This document shows, piece after piece, positions 42,636-52,910 of a DNA stretch of 64,000 nt. The notes beneath the pieces were generated by a model, which was not told the origin of the DNA, searched no databases, and saw nothing but the letters and a program-made list of their open reading frames with translations. A program made the position numbers and the translations under genes. Source of the DNA: Bryobacteraceae bacterium (GTDB taxonomy: Bacteria > Acidobacteriota > Terriglobia > Bryobacterales > Bryobacteraceae). Each line of letters starts with the position of its first letter. Within the stretch, counting starts at the first letter, position 1. Where the stretch lies: NCBI GenBank assembly GCA_041394945.1, contig JAWKHH010000005.1, positions 372,001 through 436,000 of the forward strand, written 5' to 3'.

Positions 42636-45014
42636 TTGACTATTCTGTCCCAACTCGAGCCTTTTGTGCGAGCCACGCCGGCGGCGATCGCGGTGGTGGA
42701 TACCCGGATGCGGTACCTCGCCTACAGCGATCGCTGGGCGAACGACTACGGATTTTCCGGCGTCGATTTGCGGGGGCGGTCACACTACGATGTGTTTCCC
42801 GAGATACCGGAGCGCTGGAAAGAGATTCATCGGCGATGCTTGGCGGGGGCTTCCGAGCACTGCGACGAGGATCCGTTCGACCGGGCGAACGGAAAGCGGA
42901 TGTGGCTGCGGTGGGAGGTGCGTCCCTGGCGTGACGACGACGGGAGCGTGGGCGGGCTGGTGATGCTGACCGAGGACGTCACCGAGCGGCATGAGGCGGC
43001 CGAGCGACTGCGGGCGAGCGAAACGATGCACCGGGAAGCATGCCATCAGCGGGACCTGGTGCTCGAGACGACGCGAACGGGAACGTGGGACTGGCGGATC
43101 GGGGCCGGCACGCTCGAGACCAACGAGATATATTTCCGGATGCTCGGCTATCCGCGGCCGGCGGGCATGCATCCCGCTTCGGCGTTTTTCGACTTGCTGC
43201 ATCCGGAGGATACGCCGAAGGTGGAGGCGGCGCTCGCCGAGGCGTTTTCCGGGAGGACGGCGGCGTACCGGGTGAACTTCCGTCTGCGGGCGGTGGACGG
43301 AAGCTACCGGTGGATCCAGGCGCGGGGCCAGATCGTGTCGCGGAACGCGGCCGGGAAGCCGGAGCGGATGATCGGCGTGCACCTTGATGTGGACGACCGC
43401 ATGCGGAGCGAGTTCGAACGGCGGAGGCTGGAGCGTCTGCTGCAGATCGCGGTGGACACGCTGCCGCAGCGGGTATTTTGGAAAGACGCCGACGGCGCGT
43501 ATATGGGCTGCAACGCGGCGTTCGCCGAGGATGCGGGGCTCGCGTCAACGATCGATGTGATCGGCCTTTCCGACCGCGATTTGCCGTGGCGGGACGAGGC
43601 AGACCGGTTTCGCTCGCACGACCGCGACGTGATCGCAACCGCGGCGCCGCGCGTTGATTGCGACCTGACCGTGTTGCGCGGGGGCGACATGCGGTGGCTG
43701 CGGTCTGTGAAGGTGCCGCTGCGCGACGATGCCGGGAAGATCATCGGCGTGCTGGGCACCTACGAGGACATCACGGCGGAGCGGTCGGCGCAGGACGAGC
43801 TGCGCGCGGCGAAGGAGGCGGCCGAAGCGGCAAGCCGCTTGAAGAGCGAGTTCCTCGCGAACATGAGCCACGAGATCCGGACGCCGATGAACGGGATCCT
43901 GGGCATGACGGAACTGGCGCTTGCGACCTCGTTGAGCGCGGAGCAGAGGGAGTTCCTGGAAGCGGTTCACAACTCGGCCCAATCGCTGCTGACGATTCTG
44001 AACGACATCCTCGATCTTTCGAAGATCGAGGCGGGGAAAGTATTGCTGTCGCCGGCGGACTTCGATCTTGCCGACGTGCTGAAACGGACGGTGGCGCTGT
44101 TCGCCGCGCGTGCTCACCAGGAGCAGGTGCTGCTCCGTTCCGCAATATCCGAAGACGTACCTTCGCGGCTGTTCGGCGACGAGGTTCGTCTCGGGCAGAT
44201 TCTGGCGAACCTGGTGGGGAACGCGATCAAATTCACGCCGAAAGGTGGCCGCGTGGATGTGCGCGCGAGCGTGGCCGGCATGGAAGACGGCCGTTGCCGG
44301 CTCCGCGTGTCGGTGCAGGACACCGGAATCGGGATCGCGCCGGGAAAGCTGAAGGCGATCTTCGAGCCGTTCACGCAGGCCGATGGGTCCACGACGCGAC
44401 GGTTCGGCGGCACGGGGCTGGGGCTGACGATCACGCGGCAGCTCGTCGAGCTGATGGGCGGGCAGATCGCCGCGACGAGCACGCCGGGAGAGGGGTCGAT
44501 CTTCACGTTCGACTGTTTGTTGGACCTGGCCAGCTCGTGCAGTTTCTCGCCCCGGATGGCGCAGTCCGGCGAGCGGGTGGGGCAAGGATTGCGGGTGCTC
44601 CTGGCCGAGGACAACGCGGTGAACCTCCGGCTGGCGAGCCATCTGCTCAAGCGTGAGGGTTGCACCGTTGTGGTGGCGCGCAATGGGCGGGAGGCGGTGG
44701 ACCTGATCTGTGGCGGCGGGCACGGCCGCTTCGATGCCGTGTTCATGGACGGCCAAATGCCGGAGATGGACGGGTGGGCGGCGACGCGCGCCGTCCGGCA
44801 ATGGGAGGAGTCCCTTTCGGAGGCGGCGCCGCTGCCGATCATCGCGGTGACGGCGAACGCGATGGAAGGCGATCGGGATCGATGCCTGGCGGCGGGGATG
44901 ACCGACTATCTTTCGAAGCCGATCCAGTTGGTCCAGTTGCGGGAAGCGCTCGAACGGGTGCGGTCCGGGGCTGGCGATGGCGCGCCGGTTGAACCGCTCA
45001 CGCTTCCCAATTGA
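42636..45014 (+). CDS. Hybrid sensor histidine kinase: three PAS domains, HisKA-HATPase, receiver
   Basis: A 792-residue soluble protein, TTG start at 42636 with GAGGAAGAG upstream. PAS-like domains lie at about 5-120, 135-255 and 270-385. The H-box FLANMSHEIRTPMNG places phospho-acceptor His412. NLVGNAIKFTP, DTGIGI and GGTGLGLTI mark the ATPase. A C-terminal receiver contains VFMDGQMPEMDG with Asp705 and LSKP. No transmembrane helix is seen. It diverges from bufA across 134 bases, so metal or redox control of the bufferin operon is a possibility only by position. No separate response regulator is adjacent. Confidence 0.93.
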   Translation: MTILSQLEPFVRATPAAIAVVDTRMRYLAYSDRWANDYGFSGVDLRGRSHYDVFPEIPERWKEIHRRCLAGASEHCDEDPFDRANGKRMWLRWEVRPWRDDDGSVGGLVMLTEDVTERHEAAERLRASETMHREACHQRDLVLETTRTGTWDWRIGAGTLETNEIYFRMLGYPRPAGMHPASAFFDLLHPEDTPKVEAALAEAFSGRTAAYRVNFRLRAVDGSYRWIQARGQIVSRNAAGKPERMIGVHLDVDDRMRSEFERRRLERLLQIAVDTLPQRVFWKDADGAYMGCNAAFAEDAGLASTIDVIGLSDRDLPWRDEADRFRSHDRDVIATAAPRVDCDLTVLRGGDMRWLRSVKVPLRDDAGKIIGVLGTYEDITAERSAQDELRAAKEAAEAASRLKSEFLANMSHEIRTPMNGILGMTELALATSLSAEQREFLEAVHNSAQSLLTILNDILDLSKIEAGKVLLSPADFDLADVLKRTVALFAARAHQEQVLLRSAISEDVPSRLFGDEVRLGQILANLVGNAIKFTPKGGRVDVRASVAGMEDGRCRLRVSVQDTGIGIAPGKLKAIFEPFTQADGSTTRRFGGTGLGLTITRQLVELMGGQIAATSTPGEGSIFTFDCLLDLASSCSFSPRMAQSGERVGQGLRVLLAEDNAVNLRLASHLLKREGCTVVVARNGREAVDLICGGGHGRFDAVFMDGQMPEMDGWAATRAVRQWEESLSEAAPLPIIAVTANAMEGDRDRCLAAGMTDYLSKPIQLVQLREALERVRSGAGDGAPVEPLTLPN

Positions 45015-46107
45015 GCAGCCGGAGGGCGTTGTCGCGATAGAGGGCTTTCAAGGACGCCTCGGGCAGCTCGAGGCCGTAGTGACGCCACCACAAGCGGCCG
45101 GGGATGTATTCATCGGCGGTTTCGAGCAGGCGCCACCAGCCGCGATACATCGCCGCGTCGCTGCCCATGTCGGTGCCCCAAAGAAGCCGCGCGCGGTAGC
45201 GCTCGATGAACTTGCCTGACCCGCGGGGCTGGCGTCCGAGCTCGTAGTCGCGGGCGGCGATGTCCAGATGGGCGTTCGGGTGCCTATCCAGGAACGCTGC
45301 TAACTTCGCAAGATCGTTCGCCTGGTTACTGAGGTGGCAGAAGACGAAGATCGTCTTCGGATGCGCGGCCACGGCGCGGTCCCGCGTGGCGAGTAGCTCT
45401 TCGTATCCCGGCACATCCTTGCCGGAAAGGTTGAAGTGCTGGAAATCCGGCGTGCGTTCCTGGTGCGGACCGAGCGGACGCCAGCAGGACGGATGGTCGG
45501 CGATGTGAATGTTGACCGGGAGGCCAAGCTCTCCGCAGCGTTCCCAGAAAGGCGCAAGCCGGGCGTGATCGAGATGCAGGCGGCGATTTCGCGGGAGCGC
45601 GCCTCTCTCACTGCCCTGCAGGCCCCATCCTTTGTCGGTAAGTTCGCCGGCGCCGCGCGCACCCATCTTGTGGCAGCGCTCGAGCTCGCGAACGGCGCGC
45701 TGGGTCCATCCGGCGTCTTCCTGGCCCCGCATGTCGATGGCGCACCACGGAATGAGGCGGGACTTGTGCGCGCCGAACAGCTTCGCCTGACGGTCGAACT
45801 CGGCGCCGGTGGCGCCGGTGAACACGATCGAGCGTTCCACGCCCACTTCATCCATGGTCTTCACCCAGGCGTCGACATCGGCCGGCGTTCGGATGTTGTT
45901 CATCGACGTGTGGGTGTGGACGTCGATAGCGGGGAACCGCGCCTTGGCGGGGTGGTGCTCGTCGACCACGAGCGAGGATTCGGGGGCGTAGTCCTTGACG
46001 CGGATCTCGTCCATCGGGCCGGGCTGAACGCGGACTCCGAACTTGGTTTCCTGCCCCCGCGTGGCGAGCGCTCCCGCCAACGATCCGATCAGAGCCCGGC
46101 GGCGCAT
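44998..46107 (-). CDS. Amidohydrolase-family metal-dependent hydrolase
   Basis: A 369-residue protein with a Tat-like start (MRRRALIGSLAGALAT). A TIM barrel of the amidohydrolase-2 (PF04909) group follows. Metal ligands are suggested by FPAIDVHTHTSM (HxH), NIHIADHPSCW, FVFCHLSN and LLWGTDMGSD. It probably hydrolyses or decarboxylates a small carbon substrate; none can be named. The 3' end overlaps the convergent kinase by 17 bases. The next upstream gene is a DUF1080 protein, 4 bases away. Confidence 0.88.
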   Translation of the reverse strand: MRRRALIGSLAGALATRGQETKFGVRVQPGPMDEIRVKDYAPESSLVVDEHHPAKARFPAIDVHTHTSMNNIRTPADVDAWVKTMDEVGVERSIVFTGATGAEFDRQAKLFGAHKSRLIPWCAIDMRGQEDAGWTQRAVRELERCHKMGARGAGELTDKGWGLQGSERGALPRNRRLHLDHARLAPFWERCGELGLPVNIHIADHPSCWRPLGPHQERTPDFQHFNLSGKDVPGYEELLATRDRAVAAHPKTIFVFCHLSNQANDLAKLAAFLDRHPNAHLDIAARDYELGRQPRGSGKFIERYRARLLWGTDMGSDAAMYRGWWRLLETADEYIPGRLWWRHYGLELPEASLKALYRDNALRLLNWEA

Positions 46108-46111
46108 CGGG

Positions 46112-46747
46112 CTACTTCAGCGCCTTCACGCGGATGTTCTTGTAGTAAACGGTGGAGCCCGGGTCGTGGCCCTGCAGGGCGAAGGTGCCGGCGCCGAGCA
46201 CGCGTCCGGGGGTCTTCGCGTCGGGCCCTTTCCAATCGGCGGGCTGGGCCCAGTCGACGACTTGCTTGCCATCGACGAAAACGCTCACGTGGTTATCCTT
46301 CACCACGATGTGCTCGGTGAACCAGGTCTTGTCCTGCGCGGCGCGGTCTCTGTAGTCCTGGACCATGTAGAGGCTGCCCGTCTTGCGGGGGTCGCGCTCG
46401 AAGGTATTGTTGACCTGCACCTCGAATCCCTTGTCGGGCCAGCTCTTTTCCTGGTAGACGGTGTGAAAGTAGATGCCGCCGTTAGAGTTCGCCTCGGTCA
46501 TCACGTCGACCTTCAACTCAAAGTTTTTCCAATTGTGGTTGTTCACCTTGCCGGTGTAGTAAAGGTGGCAGCGAGGGCCGTTGGCGACGATCGCGCCGTC
46601 CTTGAAGGAGAACGTCCCCTCGTTTTCCTGGGCCTTGGTCCAGCCGTCGAGGTTCTTGCCGTTAAACAGGGAGGTGAAGCCTTTCTCCGGCTTGTCGGCG
46701 GCGAAGGCGAACGATGCGGCGAGCGCGAACAGGGCAACCGTTTTCAT
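46112..46747 (-). CDS. Secreted DUF1080 (3-keto-disaccharide hydrolase-like) protein
   Basis: A 211-residue protein with signal MKTVALFALAASFAFAADK. The concanavalin-like DUF1080 fold is recognised by GFTSLFNGKNLDGWT, FELKVDVMTEANSNGGIYFH, KGFEVQVNNT and a late GAGTFALQGHDPGSTVYYKN. Members are linked to hydrolysis of 3-keto-glycosides after Gfo/Idh oxidation. It sits 4 bases upstream of the amidohydrolase; the Gfo/Idh gene at 55168 is not adjacent. Confidence 0.88.
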   Translation of the reverse strand: MKTVALFALAASFAFAADKPEKGFTSLFNGKNLDGWTKAQENEGTFSFKDGAIVANGPRCHLYYTGKVNNHNWKNFELKVDVMTEANSNGGIYFHTVYQEKSWPDKGFEVQVNNTFERDPRKTGSLYMVQDYRDRAAQDKTWFTEHIVVKDNHVSVFVDGKQVVDWAQPADWKGPDAKTPGRVLGAGTFALQGHDPGSTVYYKNIRVKALK

Positions 46748-46758
46748 ATGGCCTTATT

Positions 46759-47177
46759 CTACCTTGGGCGCGAGGATGCGGGGCAGTAATTCTCCGGCTG
46801 CGCCGCGGCTGTGAGCGACGTCGAGGAGGCGGGGTAAACCTGCGCGCTGGTTCCAACGATGAGGAGGACGGCGGAGGAGTGAGCTGCTTCAACCGCATCG
46901 CGCCAGGGTCTTCCGGGAGGGTCTCGCCGAACCGGACGACGCCGGGGAAGAGGAGACCGCCGCAGGGGCAGCGGGGCGGGGAAGCGGGACGCGGGGATCG
47001 TGGGATTCGGCGCGGCAGGCGAGGCAGCGGAGCGTCCAGATATCCCCGTGCAGTTTGGCGATCTGGCGAGAGCCCGCGGTCGTGAAGTCCGTCGACGTTC
47101 TGGGTGGCTCCGGTGAGCACGGCGATGGAGCCGGCATCCTGGAGGAGTGCACGGGCGTGGCGGAGGGGGCCGGGCAT
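46759..47177 (-). pseudogene. Sirtuin (Sir2/CobB-like) remnant, frameshifted and N-terminally truncated
   Basis: Pieces in three frames line up with a sirtuin: LTGATQNVDGLHD near 47100, then GSRQIAKLHGDIWTLRCLACR, then CPCGGLLFPGVVRFGETLPE, then LLIVGTSAQVYPA near 46830. The four zinc Cys (CxxC, CxC) survive, but the N-terminal NAD-binding GAGIS block and the FRG region are absent. At least three frame changes occur. Ends are approximate. It lies between the DUF1080 start and the stress-protein stop. Confidence 0.72.
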
Positions 47178-47289
47178 GGGTGGGGCGGATTCTATTGTAA
47201 GGACGATCCTACCCAGGGCCGTCTCCGGGGCGGCTTGCGCGCACACCATGAATACGCTTCCAGTGATACGCTCCAGGCGTCGCGGTGCG

Positions 47290-48354
47290 TCAGATCCGAT
47301 CGATCCGGACGCGAATCATCCGGGAGAGCTCGTGACGGGCCCGAGCCTCCACCTCTCGGCCCACCTTCTCAAGGACGATGGCGTAGGCCTCCTGAATCGT
47401 CGCATTGACAGGGGCGCGCTGGGCCGCCGACTCGATCAAAGGAAGCGCATCGACCGCCCGGCCGTCTTCGATCAACCGCCAAGTGACGCGACAAGCATCT
47501 GCCAGGCTTGCTATCTCGGCCTCGCTCGCTTCGAGATCGACATGTACCTCTCGGACTGACAGGATGCTGCACTGGCTGTGACGAAGCGCTCGCGCGGTGA
47601 CTTGGTCGAGCGATTCGGGAACCAGGGGATTAAAGCCCCGACTGCCGATAACAAGCATCCCTGCGTCGTCCGCGGCGTCGACAATTCGTTCGGCCGGACT
47701 TCCCGTCACCACGTCCACCGCGACGTCGAGCCCGTTTACCTCGTGCCCGGCAAGCATCTCCTCCAGATCCCGGCGTGCCTCCTCGACCGAGGGCCCTTCG
47801 CCGGACGAGTTGTCCGATAGGACCGTCATGACGCGGAGAGGCGCCTGGAAGAGCCGAGCCATACGGACGGCGGATGCGAGCCCGAGCTCGGATGGCGAGC
47901 TGAGGTTGAGCGGGCAGAGCACAGGCCGCCTGACGGCGCCCTCCCCCCGCACGACCCAGACGGGGGCAACTGCGCGGTGGACGATGGCCTCGACCGCTGA
48001 ACCCACGAGCCATCGCCGGATGGTCGCCGGCCGGCCGCCGCCTGTGATAATGAGCTGGGCGCTGACGCGGAGGGCCGTGTTGATCGCGAGGTCGGCGGGA
48101 GCGCCAACCTGCACCTCCTCCCGAACATCCAGCCCCGCTTTCCACAGCGGTTGCAGCCGCAGACCGAGGGTCTGCTTTGCTTTTGCGATACGGCTGCTGG
48201 TGCTCGGGTCGCTTTCCAGGCGGCGCTTTCCCAGCGCATGCACGACGACGACAGGGCACTCGAGCCGTTGGCCGAGTTCCAGCACCGTAGCCAACAGATC
48301 ATCGGTTTGGTGGTCGAGGGGCAATGCCACGACGACCGGCTTTGGGTTGGTCAT
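47290..48354 (-). CDS. Universal stress protein with two UspA domains and a helical tail
   Basis: A 354-residue protein. UspA domain 1 (about 5-140) has IITGGGRPATIRRWLVGSAV, and domain 2 (about 142-270) has the ATP-loop pattern VIGSRGFNPLVPESLDQVTA followed by SILSV. The last about 80 residues are helical and may bind partners. It is the last gene after the RND pump, 26 bases downstream, so it is probably co-expressed. Its role in efflux or stress is inferred only. Confidence 0.85.
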   Translation of the reverse strand: MTNPKPVVVALPLDHQTDDLLATVLELGQRLECPVVVVHALGKRRLESDPSTSSRIAKAKQTLGLRLQPLWKAGLDVREEVQVGAPADLAINTALRVSAQLIITGGGRPATIRRWLVGSAVEAIVHRAVAPVWVVRGEGAVRRPVLCPLNLSSPSELGLASAVRMARLFQAPLRVMTVLSDNSSGEGPSVEEARRDLEEMLAGHEVNGLDVAVDVVTGSPAERIVDAADDAGMLVIGSRGFNPLVPESLDQVTARALRHSQCSILSVREVHVDLEASEAEIASLADACRVTWRLIEDGRAVDALPLIESAAQRAPVNATIQEAYAIVLEKVGREVEARARHELSRMIRVRIDRI

Positions 48355-48380
48355 AATTCAACTCCGTGTTCTCTCATGGA

Positions 48381-51300
48381 TCAGAGTTCGCCTTCACCTT
48401 CACTCAAAGGAACGTGCGTTTCGTCGCGCAGGAGATCGCGTCCATCCGAAATGCGAGCGAACAGATAGTAGAGACCGGGGATCACGAGCACGCCGAGCAC
48501 CGTGCCAAGGAGCATGCCGCCGACGCCCGTGACCCCAATGGTCCGATTGGCAATCGCGCCGGCGCCATGGGCGACGACCAGCGGAAGGAGACCTGCGACA
48601 AAGGCGAAGGAAGTCATCTGGATGGCTCGGAAGCGGAGTTTTCCTCCCTCAATGGCGGCGTCTTTGATCGTGACGCCCTCGTTCCGGCGCTGCACCGCAA
48701 ACTCCACGATCAGAATCGCGTTCTTGCCCAAAAGCCCGACCAACATGATCATCCCGAGTTGAGCCCAAACGTCGTTCGACAATCCCATGGCATACAGGAA
48801 CCAGAAAGAGCCGAAGATGCCGACCGGCAGCGATAGGACCACAGCCAGCGGAATCAGGAAGCTCTCATACTGCGCAACCAGCACGAGGTAGACGAACACC
48901 ACCACAATCAGAAAGATGTAGAGTGCCGCGTTGCCCTTCTGCGACTCGTCCCACGATAGGCCCTCCCAGCCCAGGCCATATCCGCGGGGCAAGGTCGCGG
49001 CGGCAACCTCCTGGACTGCCTCAATGGCCTGACCGGTCGAGTAGCCCGCGGCCGGGACGAGCTGAATGGCAGCCGAGGGATACAAGTTGTATCGGGTGAT
49101 CTCATTCAGCCCCTGCGATTTCTTCAGAGTCATGAACGACGAGTACGGGACCATCTCCCCTTCTTCGTTCCGGACGAAGAGGTCGTCCAGGTCCTTGGGC
49201 ATCCGCCGGTACTGCGGCCAGGCCTGAACGTAAACCTTGTAGAACTGGTTGAATCGAACAAAGCCCTGCTCGTAGGTGCTGCCAATAAGGATGTTGAGGT
49301 TGTTCAAGGCATCTTGAATCGAGACCCTCTTCTGCATGGCCACGTCGTTGTTGATGACCACCTCGTACTGCGGGTAGTCGGACGCATAGAAGGTGAACAC
49401 GCTGCCGACTTCTTTCCGCTTCTCCAGTGCGGCGATGAACTGCTCGTTGATCTCTCCGAGTAGCTTGTAGTCAGCCGTACTCGATTGTGTTTGATCCAGC
49501 ACGCGCATGGCGATCCCGCCTGCCGCGCCGAAGCCGGGAATTGCGGGCGGCTCGAAGAACTCGAGTTTGACGTTCGTCATTTCGCTGGTCTTTTCCTTGA
49601 GATGTTCGATGATTTCGGACGATGTCTGTGCTCGTTCGGACCAATCGTCGAGGTTGATGATCGCCGTGTCGGCGTTCGAGCCGCGGCCTTCCGTCAGCAC
49701 TTCGTACCCCGCAACCGATGTGATGCTGCGAACGCCCTTGACTTCCTTGGCGAGCCGTTCCAGCTCTTGCGACTTGGCGTTGGTATATTCCAGAGTCGAC
49801 CCGGGTGGGGTCTGAAGAACGGCGTAGATCATGCCCTGGTCTTCACCGGGGATGAAGCCTTGCGGCAGAGCTTTGTTTGTCGTCACGATGCCGTAGGCAA
49901 ATGCCCCGATGACCACCATCGTTACCACCCGGAGCGTGACAATCGGACGCAGCAGGCGCCACGCGTAAAGACTGGTGACTTTGTCGACGGCGAGGCTGAA
50001 AGGCTTTTGTATGAAGGGCACAAGCAGCAGCAGCAAACCGAAGCGTCCCCACAACTCATAGGCGAGATAGGTGAGACCGGCCAGTAGCGGAACCCCCACG
50101 AAGACGTAGCTGAGCAGTGTCCTGGCGCTGAGCCCCCGAAGTCGTTCCCGAAGGCTCTTGCGCGCCTCCACGTCAGCGGGCTGATGCGAATGGGGCTTCA
50201 GCACCATGGCGCACAGGACAGGGGTCAGCGTCAATGCAACCACGCCGGAGAGGACGATCGTCGAAGCCATCGTCACGCCGAACTGGCGGTAGAACACGCC
50301 TACCGGCCCAGGGAGAAAGGTCACCGGCACAAACACCGCGCTCATGACCAGTGTGATTGCGATGATTGCGCCGCTGATCTCCTTGAGCACTTCGATGGTG
50401 GCCCGATACGGTGACAAGTGCGTCTCGGCCATCTTGGCGTGCACGGCCTCGACCACCACGATGGCGTTGTCGACGACGATGCCGATTGCCAAGACCATGG
50501 AGAAGAGCGTGATCAGGTTGATGGAGAAGCCCATCAATTGCAGAACGAAGAAGGCGCCGACCAGCGATATCGGCACGGCGAGCGCCGGGATGATGGTGGA
50601 GCGCAGGTCACCCAGGAACAAGAAGACCACCAGCGACACCAGGACGAACGCTTCGAGGAGTGTATGGAGCACCTGCTCGGTCGAGGCCTCAACGAACCGG
50701 GATACGTCGTACGCAATCTCGTAGTCCATCCCGGGAGGAAACGACGGCTTCAACTCCTCGAGCGTCTTTTTCACTTCGGCGATCACCTCGGCGGCGTTGG
50801 AGCCTGGCGCCTGTTTTAAGACGATGGATGCGGCCGGACGGCCGTTGACGTCGGAATAGATGTCGAAGAACTCCGAGCCAAGCTCGACGCCTGCGTGAGC
50901 CTTGTCGCCCTTTTCCGCGCCGTTGCTGTCGTTGGCGGGCGGCACGCAGACGTCTTTGAGTCTGAGAATCTCGCCGTCTGACGTCGCCTTCAGGATGATG
51001 TTGGCGTACTGCTCTGGCTGATTGAAACGGCCGATGTAGGTGAGCACGTACTCTTTCGACTGGGAGGTCATGCCCGTCGCCTGACCGAGCCGGCCCGGTG
51101 ATCCGATGATGCTCTGCGTGGCCAACGCCTCCATCACGTCCTCGACCGACACGTTGTACGCGCGCATGCGCTCCGGATTCAGCCAAATGCGCATTGCGAA
51201 CGTGCGATTGCCCAGGTTGACTGGGATACCCATGCCCTTGATCCGCTTGAGCACGGGCATGATGTACACGTTGGCGTAGTTGAAGAGGTCTTTCTGCTCG

Positions 51301-51746
51301 GTGTTTGGAGCCGTGCTGTACAGATTGAGATACATCAACATGCTAGGTACGACCTGGCTGACGAGAATCCCTTCGCGCACCACCAGCTCGGGTAGCCGGC
51401 TCGTCATGATGTTGACCCGGTTCTGTACGTTCACCACGTTGATATTGGGATCGGTGCCCGGCTCGAAGAAGATCCGAATCGTCGCCTCACCGGCGCTTGT
51501 CGCGTCGGAGACGATGTAGCGCATCCCCTGGACGCCGTTGATCGATTGCTCGAGAGGAATCAGAACGGAATCGGTCAGGACCTTGGCGCTGGCTCCGGGA
51601 TACGCAATCGAAACGTAGACAGTGGGCGGCGCGATGTCGGGAAACTGCGCGATCGGAAGGCTCGCGATTCCGAGTGCTCCCAGAAGCAGAATGAGGACCG
51701 ACAGGACGATCGCCAGGGCGGGACGGTGGAGAATCTGGGTAAACAT
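48381..51746 (-). CDS. RND efflux pump inner-membrane transporter (HAE1/AcrB type)
   Basis: A 1,121-residue transporter. N-terminal FTQILHRPALAIVLSVLILL, the porter-domain start FPDIAPPTVYVSIAYPGASA, and proton-relay helix LAIGIVVDNAIVVVEAV are visible. The relay reads VDN where AcrB has VDD, so one Asp is Asn. An extra hydrophobic stretch near residues 550-620 makes it longer than AcrB (about 1,050). It exports hydrophobic compounds by proton motive force with the adaptor and outer-membrane channel encoded just upstream. Substrates unknown. Confidence 0.93.
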   Translation of the reverse strand: MFTQILHRPALAIVLSVLILLLGALGIASLPIAQFPDIAPPTVYVSIAYPGASAKVLTDSVLIPLEQSINGVQGMRYIVSDATSAGEATIRIFFEPGTDPNINVVNVQNRVNIMTSRLPELVVREGILVSQVVPSMLMYLNLYSTAPNTEQKDLFNYANVYIMPVLKRIKGMGIPVNLGNRTFAMRIWLNPERMRAYNVSVEDVMEALATQSIIGSPGRLGQATGMTSQSKEYVLTYIGRFNQPEQYANIILKATSDGEILRLKDVCVPPANDSNGAEKGDKAHAGVELGSEFFDIYSDVNGRPAASIVLKQAPGSNAAEVIAEVKKTLEELKPSFPPGMDYEIAYDVSRFVEASTEQVLHTLLEAFVLVSLVVFLFLGDLRSTIIPALAVPISLVGAFFVLQLMGFSINLITLFSMVLAIGIVVDNAIVVVEAVHAKMAETHLSPYRATIEVLKEISGAIIAITLVMSAVFVPVTFLPGPVGVFYRQFGVTMASTIVLSGVVALTLTPVLCAMVLKPHSHQPADVEARKSLRERLRGLSARTLLSYVFVGVPLLAGLTYLAYELWGRFGLLLLLVPFIQKPFSLAVDKVTSLYAWRLLRPIVTLRVVTMVVIGAFAYGIVTTNKALPQGFIPGEDQGMIYAVLQTPPGSTLEYTNAKSQELERLAKEVKGVRSITSVAGYEVLTEGRGSNADTAIINLDDWSERAQTSSEIIEHLKEKTSEMTNVKLEFFEPPAIPGFGAAGGIAMRVLDQTQSSTADYKLLGEINEQFIAALEKRKEVGSVFTFYASDYPQYEVVINNDVAMQKRVSIQDALNNLNILIGSTYEQGFVRFNQFYKVYVQAWPQYRRMPKDLDDLFVRNEEGEMVPYSSFMTLKKSQGLNEITRYNLYPSAAIQLVPAAGYSTGQAIEAVQEVAAATLPRGYGLGWEGLSWDESQKGNAALYIFLIVVVFVYLVLVAQYESFLIPLAVVLSLPVGIFGSFWFLYAMGLSNDVWAQLGMIMLVGLLGKNAILIVEFAVQRRNEGVTIKDAAIEGGKLRFRAIQMTSFAFVAGLLPLVVAHGAGAIANRTIGVTGVGGMLLGTVLGVLVIPGLYYLFARISDGRDLLRDETHVPLSEGEGEL

Positions 51747-51764
51747 AATGATTCTTGCCCGACC

Positions 51765-52910
51765 CTATTCAGCGGCGAACTTCAGGTGTTTGACCGCGTC
51801 CTGGGGCGAACGAGTCTCGGTGCGCTCCAGGCTCTCGCCATCCCGGACTTGGCGAACTCCCTCAAGCACGAACTTTTCGCCAGTCTTGAGGCCGCTCTTT
51901 ATGACGTAGATGTCCTCCAACTCACGGGCGACCGTGATCTCGCGTTGGTGCGCGACGCCCTTCTCATCGACGACGAAGACGTACTGCCGGTCGAGGATCT
52001 CGAACGTGGCCCGCTGCGGGATGACCAAGGCTCCGGAGAGCCTCTGGTTGATCAGCAGCGTACCGGTCTGACCGTGGCGCAGAAGGCCTTCCGGGTTGGG
52101 AAGATCGGCCCGGAACTCGATGTTTCCGGTTTCCCTGTTGAACTCCGATTCAATGGTGAGCGTCGTCGCGGCGTTCTTATCGAATATCTTCCCGTTCGCC
52201 AATCGAAGCTGGATGGTCGCGCCGGAAAGCTCGAGTGTCCTTGCCGATTTGGTATCGCTGGCTCTCCGTAACGACCTGAATCGAAGGTAGTCGGCTTCGG
52301 GAACATTGAAGTAGACCCACATGACAGAGTTGTCAGACAAGGTCGTGAGAGCGTCCTCCGCTTTGATCAGGCTTCCCTGCTGCATGAGTTGACGGCCCAC
52401 GATGCCGTCGAACGGAGCGGAGATGGTCGTAAAGCCAACTTCGGCCGTGGCGCGGTCGACGTTGGCTTTCGCCCGGTCTCGCTCGGCCTTGGCCCGGGCC
52501 AGCTCCGGGGCTGACACGAAGCCGCGCCCCGCCAGTTGTTCCGTGTTCTGTAGATTGATTTCAGCGAGGCGCAGCTCGGCCTTTTCGGCCTCCAGCTTAG
52601 TCCGATAGAGGATGGGATAGAGCGTATAGAGGCGCTCCCCGGCGACCACCGCCTGGCCTTCTTGAACCGGGATCTCTTCGAGATACCCCTCATTCAAGGC
52701 GCGGATCTCGATGTGACGCCGCGATTGCATTCGGCATACGTAGGCCTGAGATGTGGGCACGTTCATGACACTGGGAGTGGTCAGTACGACAGTCTGCTTT
52801 GCCTCTTCATGGTGGCCGCCGTCTGCCTGCTTCTTCTTGCAGGCGACGCCAGCCAGGAGGCCTATGCAAGTTACGATGAGCGTAGCTCGTAGATGCTGCT
52901 GCAGCTTCAT
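51765..52910 (-). CDS. RND efflux periplasmic adaptor lipoprotein (AcrA/MexA type)
   Basis: A 381-residue membrane-fusion protein. The lipobox GLLAGVAC puts the acylated Cys at residue 24. A lipoyl/hairpin segment (GYLEEIPVQEGQAVVAGERL, FTTISAPFDGIVGRQLMQQG) and a beta-barrel domain follow, ending with LKTGEKFVLEGVRQVRDG. It links the RND pump to the outer-membrane channel. Its start overlaps the channel stop by 4 bases and the pump begins 18 bases after its stop. Confidence 0.92.
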   Translation of the reverse strand: MKLQQHLRATLIVTCIGLLAGVACKKKQADGGHHEEAKQTVVLTTPSVMNVPTSQAYVCRMQSRRHIEIRALNEGYLEEIPVQEGQAVVAGERLYTLYPILYRTKLEAEKAELRLAEINLQNTEQLAGRGFVSAPELARAKAERDRAKANVDRATAEVGFTTISAPFDGIVGRQLMQQGSLIKAEDALTTLSDNSVMWVYFNVPEADYLRFRSLRRASDTKSARTLELSGATIQLRLANGKIFDKNAATTLTIESEFNRETGNIEFRADLPNPEGLLRHGQTGTLLINQRLSGALVIPQRATFEILDRQYVFVVDEKGVAHQREITVARELEDIYVIKSGLKTGEKFVLEGVRQVRDGESLERTETRSPQDAVKHLKFAAE

